DNA of 64,000 nucleotides from Gaiellasilicea sp963707575 (GCA_963707575.1 OY970171.1:1488001-1552000), one strand, 5' to 3'. Positions 1 through 9,138 are shown, counted from the stretch's first letter. The notes: generated by a model from the sequence alone, not told the origin. Program-made: numbers and translations.

Positions 1-83
1 TGCACGAGCCGATCGTGGCCGTCTCCGCGCTCCTGCTCGGCGTCGCCGTGGTGCAATGGGCCCTGTGGCAGTGGGTGGCATGA
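1..83 (+). CDS. C-terminal end of a membrane protein (partial)
   Basis: An open frame runs in from the left edge and ends at TGA 81-83. The 26 visible residues are mostly hydrophobic (Val, Leu, Ala) and end in a Trp-rich stretch, which fits the last transmembrane helix of an integral membrane protein. The CPBP protease gene begins 16 bp downstream on the same strand, so the two could share a transcript. Too little is visible to assign a family. Confidence 0.45.
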   Translation, partial: HEPIVAVSALLLGVAVVQWALWQWVA

Positions 84-99
84 GCACGGGGGTCTCCCG

Positions 100-747
100 A
101 TGGCGATGAAACGGGGCTGGTGGCTCCTGCTCGTCGGCCTGCTGATTGCGATCGCCTATGCCGGTCGCATCGAAGGCGGCAAGCCGCCGGAGGACGCGCT
201 CTATCGCTACGACACGGCGCTGAGCGGGATCGCGCTCTACCTGATCCTGCTCGGGATCGTGACCACGATCGGCCGCGGGATCCCGATCCGGGAGTTCTTT
301 GCGCTCCGTCGTCCGCCGTCCTGGGGTAGCGCGCTCGGGCTGGCGCTCGGTGCGTACGTCGCGATCCTCGTCGGCGCCGGAATCCTGCTCCAGGTCCTGG
401 GTGCCGGCGACGAGCAGGGTCTGACGCCGGACGGCTGGGACTCGAGCCGCGCTGGTGCATACGCCGCCAACTTCGTCGCCATCGCGCTCGTCGGGCCGAT
501 CGTCGAGGAGCTCGTGTACCGCGGCGCAGGGATGACGCTCTTCGGCGCGCTCGGCGCAGTGCCCGCCGTGGCGATCACGTCGCTCGCCTTCGGGCTGGCG
601 CACGGGCTCGTGCTCGCGCTGGCCGCACTCGTCTTCTTCGGCGTCGTCACCGCCTTGTTGCGCCTACGGACGAACAGCGTCTACCCGTGCATGATCGTCC
701 ACTGCGCCTTCAACGCGACCAGCCTCGTGATCGCGGTTGCAGTCTGA
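100..747 (+). CDS. CPBP family intramembrane metalloprotease
   Basis: This 215-residue multispanning protein has the CPBP (CAAX protease / bacteriocin-processing, Abi) signature. It carries EELVYRG with Glu136, Glu137 and Arg141, then His168 in the next helix, and a last motif with His201 and Asn205. These residues bind the catalytic metal within the membrane in this family. At least five hydrophobic segments are visible. The start ATG at 100 is followed by a second Met two codons later, so the exact start is open. The substrate is unknown; some family members process prenylated or secreted peptides and others have no known target. No bacteriocin or peptide gene is seen nearby. Confidence 0.88.
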   Translation: MAMKRGWWLLLVGLLIAIAYAGRIEGGKPPEDALYRYDTALSGIALYLILLGIVTTIGRGIPIREFFALRRPPSWGSALGLALGAYVAILVGAGILLQVLGAGDEQGLTPDGWDSSRAGAYAANFVAIALVGPIVEELVYRGAGMTLFGALGAVPAVAITSLAFGLAHGLVLALAALVFFGVVTALLRLRTNSVYPCMIVHCAFNATSLVIAVAV

Positions 748-769
748 GGCCGGCGGTAATCTCCCGCGC

Positions 770-2116
770 ATGCGGGGCTTCGCGGTTCTCCTCGTCGGCC
801 TCGCGTTCACAGCCGGGGCGGGCGCAGCGCCGCCCGTCGTCACGGCGACCGCCTCGCCCGCGACCGGTGTCGCGCCCCTCCGCGTCACCCTGACGGCCGG
901 CGGCGATGCCGCCGGCTACGTCTGGGATCTCGGCGACGGCGCGACCGCGCAGGGTGCAGTCGTCACGCACGTCTACGCGCCGGGCCGCTACGTGGCCACG
1001 GTCACGGCGACGAACGGAAGCGGCGAGACGGCCCAGGCGCAGGTGGGCATCACCGCCACCGAGCTGGCGCTGTCGCTCGCCGCACCGAGGGCCGCCGGCT
1101 ACGGCGAGGCGGTCGTGCTCTCCGGAACGTTGCGCCCGGCCCGGCGCGGCGCCCGGATCCAGATCTATCGCGGGCGCACCCACGTGACGACGGCGGTGGC
1201 GAAAGCCGCCGGGCGCTACCGCGCCACGATCCGCCTGCGCAAGCCGGGACGCTATCGCGCCCTCTACGCCGGAGCGTCCTCGGCCGAGCGGCCGGTCCGC
1301 GTGCGCCCACGACTCGACGTCTCGATCCCCGCGACGGTGGCGGCGGGAACCGCGTCGACCTTCGAAGCACGGCTCGTGCCACGCGCTGCCGGCGCCGTCA
1401 CGATCCGCGTTCGAGCAGCGGGTCGCATCGTGGCATCGCGCCGGGGGAACGGCGCGTCGACGCTGCGGCTGCCGACCCGCGGTGCCGGCGTCCTCCGGGT
1501 TCAGATCGTCACCCGTCCCCGGCCCGGCTTCACGAGCGTCCGCCGCTCGAGCTCCACGCAGGTCGTTCAGCCGTCGCTCGCGAGCGGCTCCCGCGGTCCG
1601 AGCGTGCTCGCACTCGAGCGGCGCCTGCAGGAGCTCCGGTACGCGCTGCGCGGCGCCGACACGGTCTACGGCACCGACACGGTCGAGGCCGTGCTCGCGT
1701 TCCAGAAGGTGCACGGCCTCCCTCGCACCGGTCGCGTCGAGGCCTCGCTCTGGCGCCGGCTGGCGACCGCCCGTGTGCCCGTGCCGCGCTACGGGACGGG
1801 GGACCACATCGAGGTCGACAAGTCGCGCAATGTGCTCTACGAGGTCGTCGGCGGGCGGGTCAACCGGATCGTCCACGTCTCGACGGGAGCCACCGGCAAC
1901 ACGCCGCTCGGCACGTTCCGCGTCTACCGCAAGGTAGGCGGCTGGGACTGGGTGCTCTGGTACCCGATGTACTTCCTGCGCGGGTTCGCGATCCACGGCT
2001 ACCCGTCGGTACCCGCCTACCCGGCCTCCCACGGCTGCGTGCGCGTGCCGATGTGGATCGCTCCGAGCCTCTTTGCACGGCACGCGCACGGTGCGAGAGT
2101 CGTCGTCTTCGCGTAG
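770..2116 (+). CDS. Secreted L,D-transpeptidase with PKD and peptidoglycan-binding domains
   Basis: The protein has 448 residues from ATG 770. An in-frame earlier codon at 737 overlaps the CPBP gene and would put 11 residues before the signal peptide, so I chose 770. Order: signal peptide (about 1-20), a PKD-type beta domain (about 22-95, with YVWDLGDG), an Ig-like middle region, a PG_binding_1 domain (about 280-340), then a C-terminal YkuD catalytic domain with HGYPSVPAYPASHGCVR and nucleophile Cys near 423. YkuD enzymes make 3-3 cross-links in peptidoglycan or attach proteins to it. It should act outside the membrane. The stop overlaps the next gene by 26 bp, suggesting co-translation. Confidence 0.88.
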   Translation: MRGFAVLLVGLAFTAGAGAAPPVVTATASPATGVAPLRVTLTAGGDAAGYVWDLGDGATAQGAVVTHVYAPGRYVATVTATNGSGETAQAQVGITATELALSLAAPRAAGYGEAVVLSGTLRPARRGARIQIYRGRTHVTTAVAKAAGRYRATIRLRKPGRYRALYAGASSAERPVRVRPRLDVSIPATVAAGTASTFEARLVPRAAGAVTIRVRAAGRIVASRRGNGASTLRLPTRGAGVLRVQIVTRPRPGFTSVRRSSSTQVVQPSLASGSRGPSVLALERRLQELRYALRGADTVYGTDTVEAVLAFQKVHGLPRTGRVEASLWRRLATARVPVPRYGTGDHIEVDKSRNVLYEVVGGRVNRIVHVSTGATGNTPLGTFRVYRKVGGWDWVLWYPMYFLRGFAIHGYPSVPAYPASHGCVRVPMWIAPSLFARHAHGARVVVFA

Positions 2117-2570
2117 CGCGGCCGTGGCGCTCGCCGCCGTCTTGGTGGCTGCAGCCGCCTGGCTCGGCTGGCAGGAGCTGTGGGCGCACGGCGGCGATCG
2201 GCCACTCGCGTGGCTCGACCTCACCGAGCGGACCCTGGCCGACCCCCCACGCACCGAGGTTCGCGTCTTCCGCTCCCGCGCGTCGCTACGGGACAGCCTC
2301 ACCGAGGACGGCCGTTCGGCAACGGTGCCTCCGATCGACTTCTCCCGGCGGGAGGCGATCCTCGTCGCGGCCGGGCCACGCTCGAGCGGCGCCTACGACC
2401 TGGACGTGGTCGGGGTGACCGAGGAGCGCCGGCGGATCGTCGTCACGGTTCGCGAGCGGACACCGTCGCTCGCGCGCCCGGGCGCCGCTAGGCTCACGTT
2501 CCCGTTTCGACTGATCACGATCGAGCGGCGCGACAAGCCCGTGACACTCGACTGGAGAGGACGGCCGTGA
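2091..2570 (+). CDS. Membrane-anchored PrcB-like domain protein
   Basis: One N-terminal hydrophobic segment (about residues 8-25 from GTG 2091) is followed by a small soluble domain. This domain includes an IDFSRREAILVAAG stretch, a GAYDLDV segment and a closing beta strand with a Thr-Phe-Pro-Phe turn. That pattern resembles the PrcB C-terminal domain, named after a protease-complex subunit in Treponema. The domain's function in other bacteria is not established. A TTG at 2073 is an alternative start. The gene overlaps its upstream neighbour and its stop overlaps the chorismate mutase start (GTGA), so it sits inside a three-gene coupled unit. Confidence 0.6.
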   Translation: MRESSSSRSAAVALAAVLVAAAAWLGWQELWAHGGDRPLAWLDLTERTLADPPRTEVRVFRSRASLRDSLTEDGRSATVPPIDFSRREAILVAAGPRSSGAYDLDVVGVTEERRRIVVTVRERTPSLARPGAARLTFPFRLITIERRDKPVTLDWRGRP

Positions 2571-2854
2571 GCACCGAGACCGACCCGGTGATCCGGCAGC
2601 TGCGCGAGCAGCTCTCGGACAACGACGTGAAGATCGTGGAGGCGATCAACGCGCGGCTGAAGCTCGTGGCACGGCTGAAGCGGGTGAAGGAGGAACGCGG
2701 GATCGGCTTCCTCGACCCGGCCCGCGAGGAGTGGATGCTGCAGTACCTCGCGCGCGCGAACCGGGGGCCGCTCTCGTCCGACGGGCTCCGCGAGATCTAC
2801 CTGGAGCTGCTCGACCTGACGAAGCGCGAGGTCGCGCGCGAGGACGAAGCCTAG
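2567..2854 (+). CDS. AroQ-class chorismate mutase
   Basis: This 95-residue, all-helical protein fits the monofunctional AroQ fold in length. It has an N-terminal LREQLSDNDVKIVEAINARL helix, an Arg/Lys-rich turn (ARLKRVKEERG), and a central FLDPAREEWML segment like the R-E-x-x-h motif of the family. It would convert chorismate to prephenate for Phe and Tyr synthesis. GTG at 2567 overlaps the upstream stop. The 3' end overlaps the convergent bifunctional-nuclease gene by 3 bp. No other aromatic-pathway gene is near. Confidence 0.85.
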   Translation: MSTETDPVIRQLREQLSDNDVKIVEAINARLKLVARLKRVKEERGIGFLDPAREEWMLQYLARANRGPLSSDGLREIYLELLDLTKREVAREDEA

Positions 2855-3372
2855 TCTTCGCCCTTGGCGAACTCGTCGGGCGAGACGCTGTCCAGGAAGC
2901 GGCGGAACTCGTCGGGATCGAGATCGGACAGCGGCGTGACACCCACGACCTCGTCGCCCCCGACGCCCTCACCCTCGAACTCGATCCCGTTCTCGTCGAT
3001 CACGTCGTCCGCTGCAAAGATCTTCGCGCCGGAGCGGACGGCCAGTGCGATCGCGTCGGATGGACGCGAGTCGACCTCGATCTCCGAGCCGTTCTGCTGG
3101 ATCGTGATCCGCGCGTAGAAGGTGTTCTCACGCAACTCGGTCACGGTCACGGAGACGACCTCGGCCTCGAGATGCCCGAGCAGGTCCGTGACGAGATCGT
3201 GCGTCATCGGCCGCGGCGTCGCGGCGTTCTGGAGCTTGACGAGAATGGCGGCCGCCTCGGGATGGCCGATCCAGATCGGGAGGAACTTGTTCCCGTCCGA
3301 GGTCTTCAGGAGAACGATCGGCTGCTTGCCGACCAGGTCGAAGCTGACGCCGTAGATCTCCATCTCACGCAT
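2851..3372 (-). CDS. Bifunctional nuclease family protein (DUF151)
   Basis: The 173-residue protein matches the DUF151/BFN family. It contains LLKTSDGNKFLPIWIGHPEA near the N-terminus, MTHDLVTDLL in the middle, and EVDSRPSDAIALAVR near residue 110, the family's most conserved block. Plant members have DNase and RNase activity; bacterial roles are not firmly known. The C-terminal 40 residues are acidic. ATG 3372 has GGGAGG about 10 nt upstream; an in-frame ATG three codons in is possible. It converges on chorismate mutase with stop codons overlapping. Confidence 0.88.
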   Translation of the reverse strand: MREMEIYGVSFDLVGKQPIVLLKTSDGNKFLPIWIGHPEAAAILVKLQNAATPRPMTHDLVTDLLGHLEAEVVSVTVTELRENTFYARITIQQNGSEIEVDSRPSDAIALAVRSGAKIFAADDVIDENGIEFEGEGVGGDEVVGVTPLSDLDPDEFRRFLDSVSPDEFAKGED

Positions 3373-3427
3373 CCGTCTCGGGCCTCCCGTTCAGTGTAGC
3401 CCAGGCCTCCGGCGTGGAAGCCGGGGC

Positions 3428-3652
3428 CTACCCGGCGGGGTCCGGCGCCGCCGACAGCTCCTCGAACGGCGCCTGCAGCCGCTCGCCTGTGCTGCATTCC
3501 TCCAGCTCGGCGCGATGGGCGGCCACGCTCATCGGGTCGATTCCGCGTAGCACCCAGAGCCGCCCGCGCCAGGTGACGAAGTCGCCGATCTGGAGGTTCG
3601 CGTGCTCCTCGTCCACACCCGTTGCATCGGCCGAGCTCCCAGTGGCGGCCAT
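3428..3652 (-). CDS. Small uncharacterised protein
   Basis: A 74-residue acidic protein starting at ATG 3652. It contains IGDFVTWRGRLWVLRGIDPM followed by an acidic tail ending in EELSAAPDPAG. The FVTWRGRLWVLRG stretch looks like one small beta-barrel (SH3- or KOW-like), which is inference from pattern only. No catalytic motif is visible. It lies between the nuclease-family gene (same strand, 55 bp downstream) and a divergent small gene. An opposite-strand frame also crosses this region, but the amino-acid pattern in this frame looks more protein-like. Confidence 0.5.
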   Translation of the reverse strand: MAATGSSADATGVDEEHANLQIGDFVTWRGRLWVLRGIDPMSVAAHRAELEECSTGERLQAPFEELSAAPDPAG

Positions 3653-3715
3653 CCCTTGGAACGGGGATCGCCCGGCGGGCCGTATCCGATCTCGACGGTC
3701 GCTCGTTACAAGCCC

Positions 3716-3964
3716 GTGGTCGATCTCTGGCTCCACGACATCGAATCGCTCGAAGCCGTCACCCAGGACGAGGAGACGAAGCATCTCTGTCTGCGGATGG
3801 CGGCGATGTCGAAGGCCGGCACGCTCGCGCCGTTCATCCGCAACCTCTCGTTCGACGGCGAGCTGGACGCGGACACCAGAGGCACGATCGCCGAGATCGC
3901 CCGCGACGAGCGCTTCCTGCTCGCGGTCGAGGACTACGTGCAACGCACGACGTACGCACACTGA
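3716..3964 (+). CDS. Small uncharacterised helical protein
   Basis: An 82-residue frame from GTG 3716 encodes an acidic, probably helical protein, with segments such as LWLHDIESLEAVTQDEETKH and DTRGTIAEIARDERFLLAVE. No domain is recognised. No convincing ribosome-binding site precedes GTG 3716. An earlier in-frame GTG at 3602 would run through the divergent gene's start and gives an unlikely N-terminus. The gene pairs divergently with the small gene at 3428-3652, with about 63 bp between them to hold both promoters. Confidence 0.5.
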   Translation: MVDLWLHDIESLEAVTQDEETKHLCLRMAAMSKAGTLAPFIRNLSFDGELDADTRGTIAEIARDERFLLAVEDYVQRTTYAH

Positions 3965-4048
3965 CCGGCGGCCCTTGTAACACCTGCCTCTTCGTGGTTA
4001 CCCTGAGTGGGTTCCACAATCGAGCCTGCGGCAGCGAGGGGGTGTCAC

Positions 4049-5128
4049 ATGCCCGGCGAAGCCGTGAGCGCCACAGCAGGAACGAACGGGAACGGAGCGA
4101 CGCGCGTCTCGTTCTCGGAGCTCGTGCGGGCACACCACCAGTGGGACGCGAGCACCGATCCCGACGCCGCGGAGCCGGGGTACCGCCGCTTCAGGGAGCT
4201 GCTCGAGGACTTCGAGGGCGCGGCCGGGGAGATCGTCAACGCCTACTGGTGCCGTGAGCAGGCGTCGGCCGTCGCGCTGACGCGCCGCGAGATCGTGCGC
4301 AAGAGCCGGCTGGCCGGGCGGCGGCGCCGGCTCGAGTACCGGCTGCACCGGGTCTCGGACTGGGTGACCGGCGACACGCACGAGATCGCCGATCTCCTGC
4401 ACGACTGCGACATCCTCGCGATCAAGGCCTCTCACAGCCTCGACTCCGTGGCGCGAGCGGTCGTGATGCAGTGGCTGCTGCTCGTCGAGTCGCACCTCCT
4501 CGGCTTCATCGAGCGGCACCGCGAGCGTCCGCCCGATCCGAAAGAGGCGCAGAAGTTCGCCGCCAGCGAGCGCGCCGAGCTCCGGCGGATCGAGGAGTAC
4601 TACTTTCGCGCGGGCGAGAAGCGGGCGCGGATGCGCTACGTGGAGGGCATGCTCGGGTTCGGCGTCGTCGTGCTCGTCGCCCTCTCGGTCGCAACGGCCG
4701 GCGTGCTCGCACTCTTCGGGGCGCTCGATCTCGAGTCCCAAGCCGTGCGGGAGTTCTACGCCTCGGCCGCCGCGGGTGGGATTGGCGCCGTGATCAGCGT
4801 CCTGATGCGGATGAGCGGCCGCGGCGAGTTCGCGATCGACCACGAGCTCTCCCGCTGGGAGGTGACGCTCGTCGGCTCGTACCGCCCCCTGATCGGGTCG
4901 GTGTCGGGAATCGTCGTCTACTTCCTCTTCCAGACCCCGCTCGTGCCGATCGAGCCGAGCGCGCTGGCGCTGCCGCTGTACGTCGTCGTTGCGTTCCTGG
5001 CCGGCTTCAGCGAGCGTTGGACGCGGATGGTCCTCTCCGGCGCGCTGCGCACGGTCGCCGGCCGCGACACCGACCCCGCGGACGAGCCGGAACGACCGCC
5101 CGAGACGGGCGCCGTGACCACGATGTGA
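4049..5128 (+). CDS. Uncharacterised membrane protein with long soluble N-terminal region
   Basis: The 359-residue protein starts at ATG 4049 with a GAGGGGG purine run just upstream. Residues 1-200 are soluble, Arg/Glu-rich and mostly helical (coiled-coil-like RRRRLEYRLHRV and ERHRERPPDPKEAQKF). Four hydrophobic segments follow in the last 150 residues, including a Gly/Ala-rich helix before a short MRMSGRGEFAID loop and a final VVVAFLAGFSERW helix. I do not recognise the family. The C-terminal FxAGFSERW ending recurs in uncharacterised bacterial membrane proteins, from memory. It is monocistronic, followed 12 bp later by a convergent tRNA gene. Confidence 0.75.
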   Translation: MPGEAVSATAGTNGNGATRVSFSELVRAHHQWDASTDPDAAEPGYRRFRELLEDFEGAAGEIVNAYWCREQASAVALTRREIVRKSRLAGRRRRLEYRLHRVSDWVTGDTHEIADLLHDCDILAIKASHSLDSVARAVVMQWLLLVESHLLGFIERHRERPPDPKEAQKFAASERAELRRIEEYYFRAGEKRARMRYVEGMLGFGVVVLVALSVATAGVLALFGALDLESQAVREFYASAAAGGIGAVISVLMRMSGRGEFAIDHELSRWEVTLVGSYRPLIGSVSGIVVYFLFQTPLVPIEPSALALPLYVVVAFLAGFSERWTRMVLSGALRTVAGRDTDPADEPERPPETGAVTTM

Positions 5129-5140
5129 GAGGGAGCGAGA

Positions 5141-5214
<74 letters not shown>

Positions 5215-5245
5215 TCGCGGCGTCGGATTGTAGCGACAGCGCCTC

Positions 5246-5407
5246 GGAGGGCTTGGCGGAATGCCGCTCGTTGTCGGGGTGCGCTGCTCGTTCCGAGGCA
5301 AGGACGCAGGGAGCGCCGATAGCCGAAGCTCTCGGCGCGACTGAGGACGCCGCATCGAGGCGAGCAGCGCGGCCCGACGGCACAGACTGTATTTCGCCAA
5401 GCCCTCC
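5246..5407 (-). repeat. Structured intergenic element, family 1, copy E1 (parB / tRNA-Ile)
   Basis: 162 bp bounded by a perfect 13-bp inverted repeat (5246-5258 with 5395-5407) that begins on the last base of the parB stop codon. Inside is a second perfect 10-bp pair (5281-5290 with 5361-5370). An apical hairpin at 5313-5338 closes on TTCG when read on the minus strand. The blocks GCGGCGTCCTC (complement of 5343-5353) and CCTGCGTCCTTGC (complement of 5298-5310) are shared with copies E2 and E3. Element and parB are on the same strand. Confidence 0.8.
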
Positions 5408-6235
5408 TAGAGCGCTTCGAGCGTCTCGACGAGCTCCTCGAGCTTGACCTCGTTGCCGAAGTGCAGCTCGAGCTTGCCCCCGCTGACGCGCGCGGGCATG
5501 CCCGTGACGTGCTCCGCGGCGAGGCGTGCACGTTCCGCCAGAGCGGGATCGACACGCGCAGAGACGCGCGGCCTCCGGGCGGCGCCCGCGTCCTGCGCAG
5601 CGCGCTCCGCGCCCCGAACCGACATCCCCTCGCGGACGATCCGCTTCGCGAGCCGCTTGCGGCCGTCGTGGTCGGGCAACGCCAGGACCGCCCGTGCGTG
5701 GCCCTCGGTGAGCTCGCCACGCGCGACCATCCAGAGCACCTCCTCGGGCAGCTCGAGCAGGCGGAGCCGGTTCGAGACCGAGGGCTTCGAGCGGCCGACG
5801 CGGGCGGCGACGTCGCCGAGCGAGAGCTCGAACTCGTCGATCAGCGACGCATAGGCGCGCGCCTCCTCGACCGGGGAGAGCTGCTCGCGGGCCACGTTCT
5901 CGACGAGCGCGAGCAGCAGCGACTCCCGGTCGTCGGCGTCGCGGACGAGCGCGGGCAGCTCGGTGACGCCCGCCTCACGGGCGGCACGCCAACGCCGCTC
6001 GCCGGCGATCAGCTCGTAGCCGCCTTCGGCCCGCGGCCGGACGACGACCGGCTGGAGCAGGCCCTGCTCGCGGATCGAGCTGGCGAGGCCGGAGGTCGCC
6101 TCGGGCTCGAAGCGGCGGCGCGGCTGGCGGGGATTGGCGTGGATCGCGTCGACGGGAAGGCTGGCGAGCTGCGTGCCGCCTTCGCCGGCGCCGCCGATCA
6201 GGACTTCCAGGCCGCGGCCGAGGCCACGTCTCGTG

Positions 6236-6252
<17 letters not shown>
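5407..6252 (-). CDS. parB: Chromosome-partitioning protein ParB
   Basis: 281 residues from TTG 6252. The N-terminus has the RRGLGRGLEVLIG peptide that contacts ParA. The ParB/Srx CTP-binding domain follows with NPRQPRR (about 38), GLLQPVVVRP and the GERRWRAA box (about 86). A helix-turn-helix region lies near 130-170 (VGRSKPSVSNRLRLLELP), and a C-terminal dimerisation segment ends the protein. ParB loads on parS sites near the origin and spreads as a CTP-dependent clamp for segregation. The start overlaps the parA stop by 17 bp, so the pair is translationally coupled. Confidence 0.96.
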
Positions 6253-6991
<739 letters not shown>

Positions 6992-7050
6992 CCACGCATT
7001 CTCACGCCAGCCCCGGACGTGCTGGATCGACGGCAGGTAGCCGGTCGCGG

Positions 7051-7644
7051 TCAGGCCAGCGGGCGCTTCTTGGCCATGCCCGGGCGGCGCGGAAAGCCCG
7101 GCGGGGTCGGGCCTGTCTTGCGCAGGACGAGGAAGCCCGGCGGGCTTTCGATCAGCTCGCCGGCGATCCTCTCGGCGACCGCGGCGACGCGCTCCGGTTC
7201 GGCGCTCGGCCCCACCCAGAGGACGACCGCACCGTCCGGCGCGACGAGCGGCAGGCACCACTCCGCCGCCACCGGGGGATTCGCCAGCGCCTTCGCGACC
7301 GCGACCCCGTACCGGCCCTGTCCCTGGCTCTCGGCGCGGCCCCAGATCACGCTGAGGTTCGGAAGCTCCTCCGTCCAGCCCTCCAGGAACTCGGCCTTGC
7401 GGCGCTCCGCCTCGAGCAGCGTCACGGCGCGGTCCGGGAACGAGGCCGCAAGCGGGATCCCCGGCGTACCGCCGCCCGAGCCGACGTCGACGATCGAGCC
7501 GTCGAAGCCGCGGACGAGGTCGGCCCCGGCCAGGGCGTCGTCGAGCAGCACGCGTCGAGCCTCGGCCCGATCCTTCAGCCCGGTGAGGCCGGGGGTCGCG
7601 AGCACCGCGTCGAGCCACCGCTCGAGCAGGTCGTCAGACGTCAA
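7051..7644 (-). CDS. rsmG: 16S rRNA (guanine527-N7)-methyltransferase RsmG
   Basis: 197 residues from TTG 7644, overlapping the jag gene's end by 11 bp. The S-adenosylmethionine-binding motif is VDVGSGGGTPGIPLA (about residue 51), followed by the acidic LLEAERRKAEFLE segment of the Rossmann fold. The YGVAVAKALA segment corresponds to the family's conserved RAL/RAVA block, here with Lys. It methylates G527 of 16S rRNA; loss gives low-level streptomycin resistance in several bacteria. It sits in the usual jag-rsmG-parA order. Confidence 0.93.
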   Translation of the reverse strand: MTSDDLLERWLDAVLATPGLTGLKDRAEARRVLLDDALAGADLVRGFDGSIVDVGSGGGTPGIPLAASFPDRAVTLLEAERRKAEFLEGWTEELPNLSVIWGRAESQGQGRYGVAVAKALANPPVAAEWCLPLVAPDGAVVLWVGPSAEPERVAAVAERIAGELIESPPGFLVLRKTGPTPPGFPRRPGMAKKRPLA

Positions 7645-8332
7645 TGCCCCGGGGGAGGATCACCACGTAGCGGTTCGGCTCCGTCCCCTCGCTGAGCGTC
7701 TCGACCTCGGGATCCTCCTTGAGCTTCTCGTGCACGATCTTGCGCTCGACGGCAGTCATCGGATCGAGCTCGACGCGCTGGCCGGTCGCCGCGGCCCGCT
7801 CGGCGCTGCGCAATGCAAGCGCGTCGAGCGTCGCCTGGCGGCGGGCCCGGTACCCAGCTGCGTCGACCACGACCGGCTTCCGGTCGTCGCGGTCGCGGAA
7901 GAGGATCGCGTTGGCCAGGTACTGGATCGCGTCGATCGTCTGGCCGTGCTTCCCGATCAAGAGGCCGAGCTCCCCGCCGGTGCAGGTCACTCGGAGCTCC
8001 TCGTCGCTCTCGACGACCTCGAGCGTGCAGCGAACGCCGATCTCGCGCGCGATCCGGTCGACGATCTCCCGCAACTGCGTGGCATCGGCGCTCTCGCCCG
8101 CACGCGGGACGGAAACGGCAGGCTCCTCGTCGCCGGCGTCGTCGCAGCTCGCGATCACACGGGCCGGCTCGTAGCCCACGCCCAGGAGGCCGCGCTCGCC
8201 CTCGCTGACGACCTGAAAGCGCACCGACGCCTTGTCGAGGCCGGGACGCTTGCGCTCGAGCTCGCGCAGCGCAGCCCACTTCGCCTCCCCGACGGTCTCG
8301 CCGGACGCCTCGACCGAGACCTCCGGGCTCAC
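7634..8332 (-). CDS. jag: Jag/KhpB-like RNA-binding protein (Jag_N, KH, R3H)
   Basis: 232 residues from GTG 8332, whose GTGA overlaps the yidC stop. Order: a Jag_N domain (VEASGETVGEAKWAAL to GLLGVGYEPARV), a KH domain with GLLIGKHGQTIDAIQYL (a GxxG loop as GKHG), and a C-terminal R3H domain with TAVERKIVHEKLKEDPEV. KhpB proteins bind RNA and affect cell division and elongation in Gram-positive bacteria. Position between yidC and rsmG is conserved in actinobacteria. Confidence 0.93.
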   Translation of the reverse strand: MSPEVSVEASGETVGEAKWAALRELERKRPGLDKASVRFQVVSEGERGLLGVGYEPARVIASCDDAGDEEPAVSVPRAGESADATQLREIVDRIAREIGVRCTLEVVESDEELRVTCTGGELGLLIGKHGQTIDAIQYLANAILFRDRDDRKPVVVDAAGYRARRQATLDALALRSAERAAATGQRVELDPMTAVERKIVHEKLKEDPEVETLSEGTEPNRYVVILPRGIDV

Positions 8333-9138
8333 CGCCGCGCGCCGCCCTTCTTGCGCTTCACCTTGCGCACCTGCCGGGGCTGTGCCGGCTTCGCCTCGGC
8401 GGGCGCCGCCTTGGGCTCCGCCTTCGCGGCCTCCTCCTTCGGAGGTGTGCGCGAGCTCTTCTTCGGCGGCGGTTGGCGTTTGGGCACCAGCCTGCGGGTG
8501 ATCAACCCCTGACCGGTCGTCCACAGGTTCGTCGTCAGCCAGTACAGCATCAGCCCCGCAGGAAAGTTGAGCACGAAGGGGATGAACGCGATCGGCAGGA
8601 TCAGCATCAGCACGCGCTGCGCCGGCTGCATGGTCGTCGACATCAGGTACGTCGAGGTCAGCTGGCTGACGGCGTAGGCGACGATCAGCAGCGGTCCCCA
8701 GCCTTCCTTCGTGTTCTCGATGATGTTGACCAGGTTCAGCCACTCGAGGTCCGCGTTCGGGAAGAGGGGCAGGATCTCGTCCTTGAAGTCGCGCAGGACG
8801 AAGAAGAGGCCGATGAAGATCGGGATCTGCGCGATGATCGGCAGGCAGGAGGAGGCCGGGTTGATCTGGTTCTCCTTGTAGAAGGCCATCAGCTCCTGGT
8901 TCTGGCGCTGCTTGTCGTGCTTCCAGCGCTGCTGGATCGCCTTCATCTCCGGCGCGTGCGCCTGGAGGTTCTGCATCGAGTGGATCTGCTTCACGGTCAG
9001 CGGCACGAGCAGCATCCGCACGATCACCGTGAGGGCGACGATCGACCACGCCCACGTGAGGCCGACGGTCTCGTGCAGGTGGGTGAGCGCCCACGTGAGC
9101 AGGTCTTCCAGCGGGGTGAGGATGCCGGCGAGGATCAC
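8329..9138 (-). CDS. yidC: Membrane protein insertase YidC/Oxa1
   Basis: 269 residues from GTG 9138, overlapping the yidD stop. Five membrane segments are visible: an N-terminal one with TWAWSIVALTVIVRMLL that carries the conserved Arg of the hydrophilic groove, then FIGLFFVL, LLIVAYAVSQL, VLMLILPIAFIPFVL and GLMLYWLTTNLW. The cytoplasmic hairpin contains MKAIQQRWKHDKQRQNQELM. The last 50 residues are Lys/Pro/Ala-rich, a basic tail that can contact ribosomes. It inserts and folds membrane proteins with or without SecYEG. No large periplasmic domain, as expected for a monoderm. Confidence 0.95.
   Translation of the reverse strand: MILAGILTPLEDLLTWALTHLHETVGLTWAWSIVALTVIVRMLLVPLTVKQIHSMQNLQAHAPEMKAIQQRWKHDKQRQNQELMAFYKENQINPASSCLPIIAQIPIFIGLFFVLRDFKDEILPLFPNADLEWLNLVNIIENTKEGWGPLLIVAYAVSQLTSTYLMSTTMQPAQRVLMLILPIAFIPFVLNFPAGLMLYWLTTNLWTTGQGLITRRLVPKRQPPPKKSSRTPPKEEAAKAEPKAAPAEAKPAQPRQVRKVKRKKGGARR

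Noticed and set aside
710..2302. 530-residue minus-strand frame opposite the L,D-transpeptidase
   Set aside because: Shadow of a GC-rich gene; composition is Arg/Gly/Asp-rich without motifs, and the plus-strand frame has clear PKD and YkuD domains.
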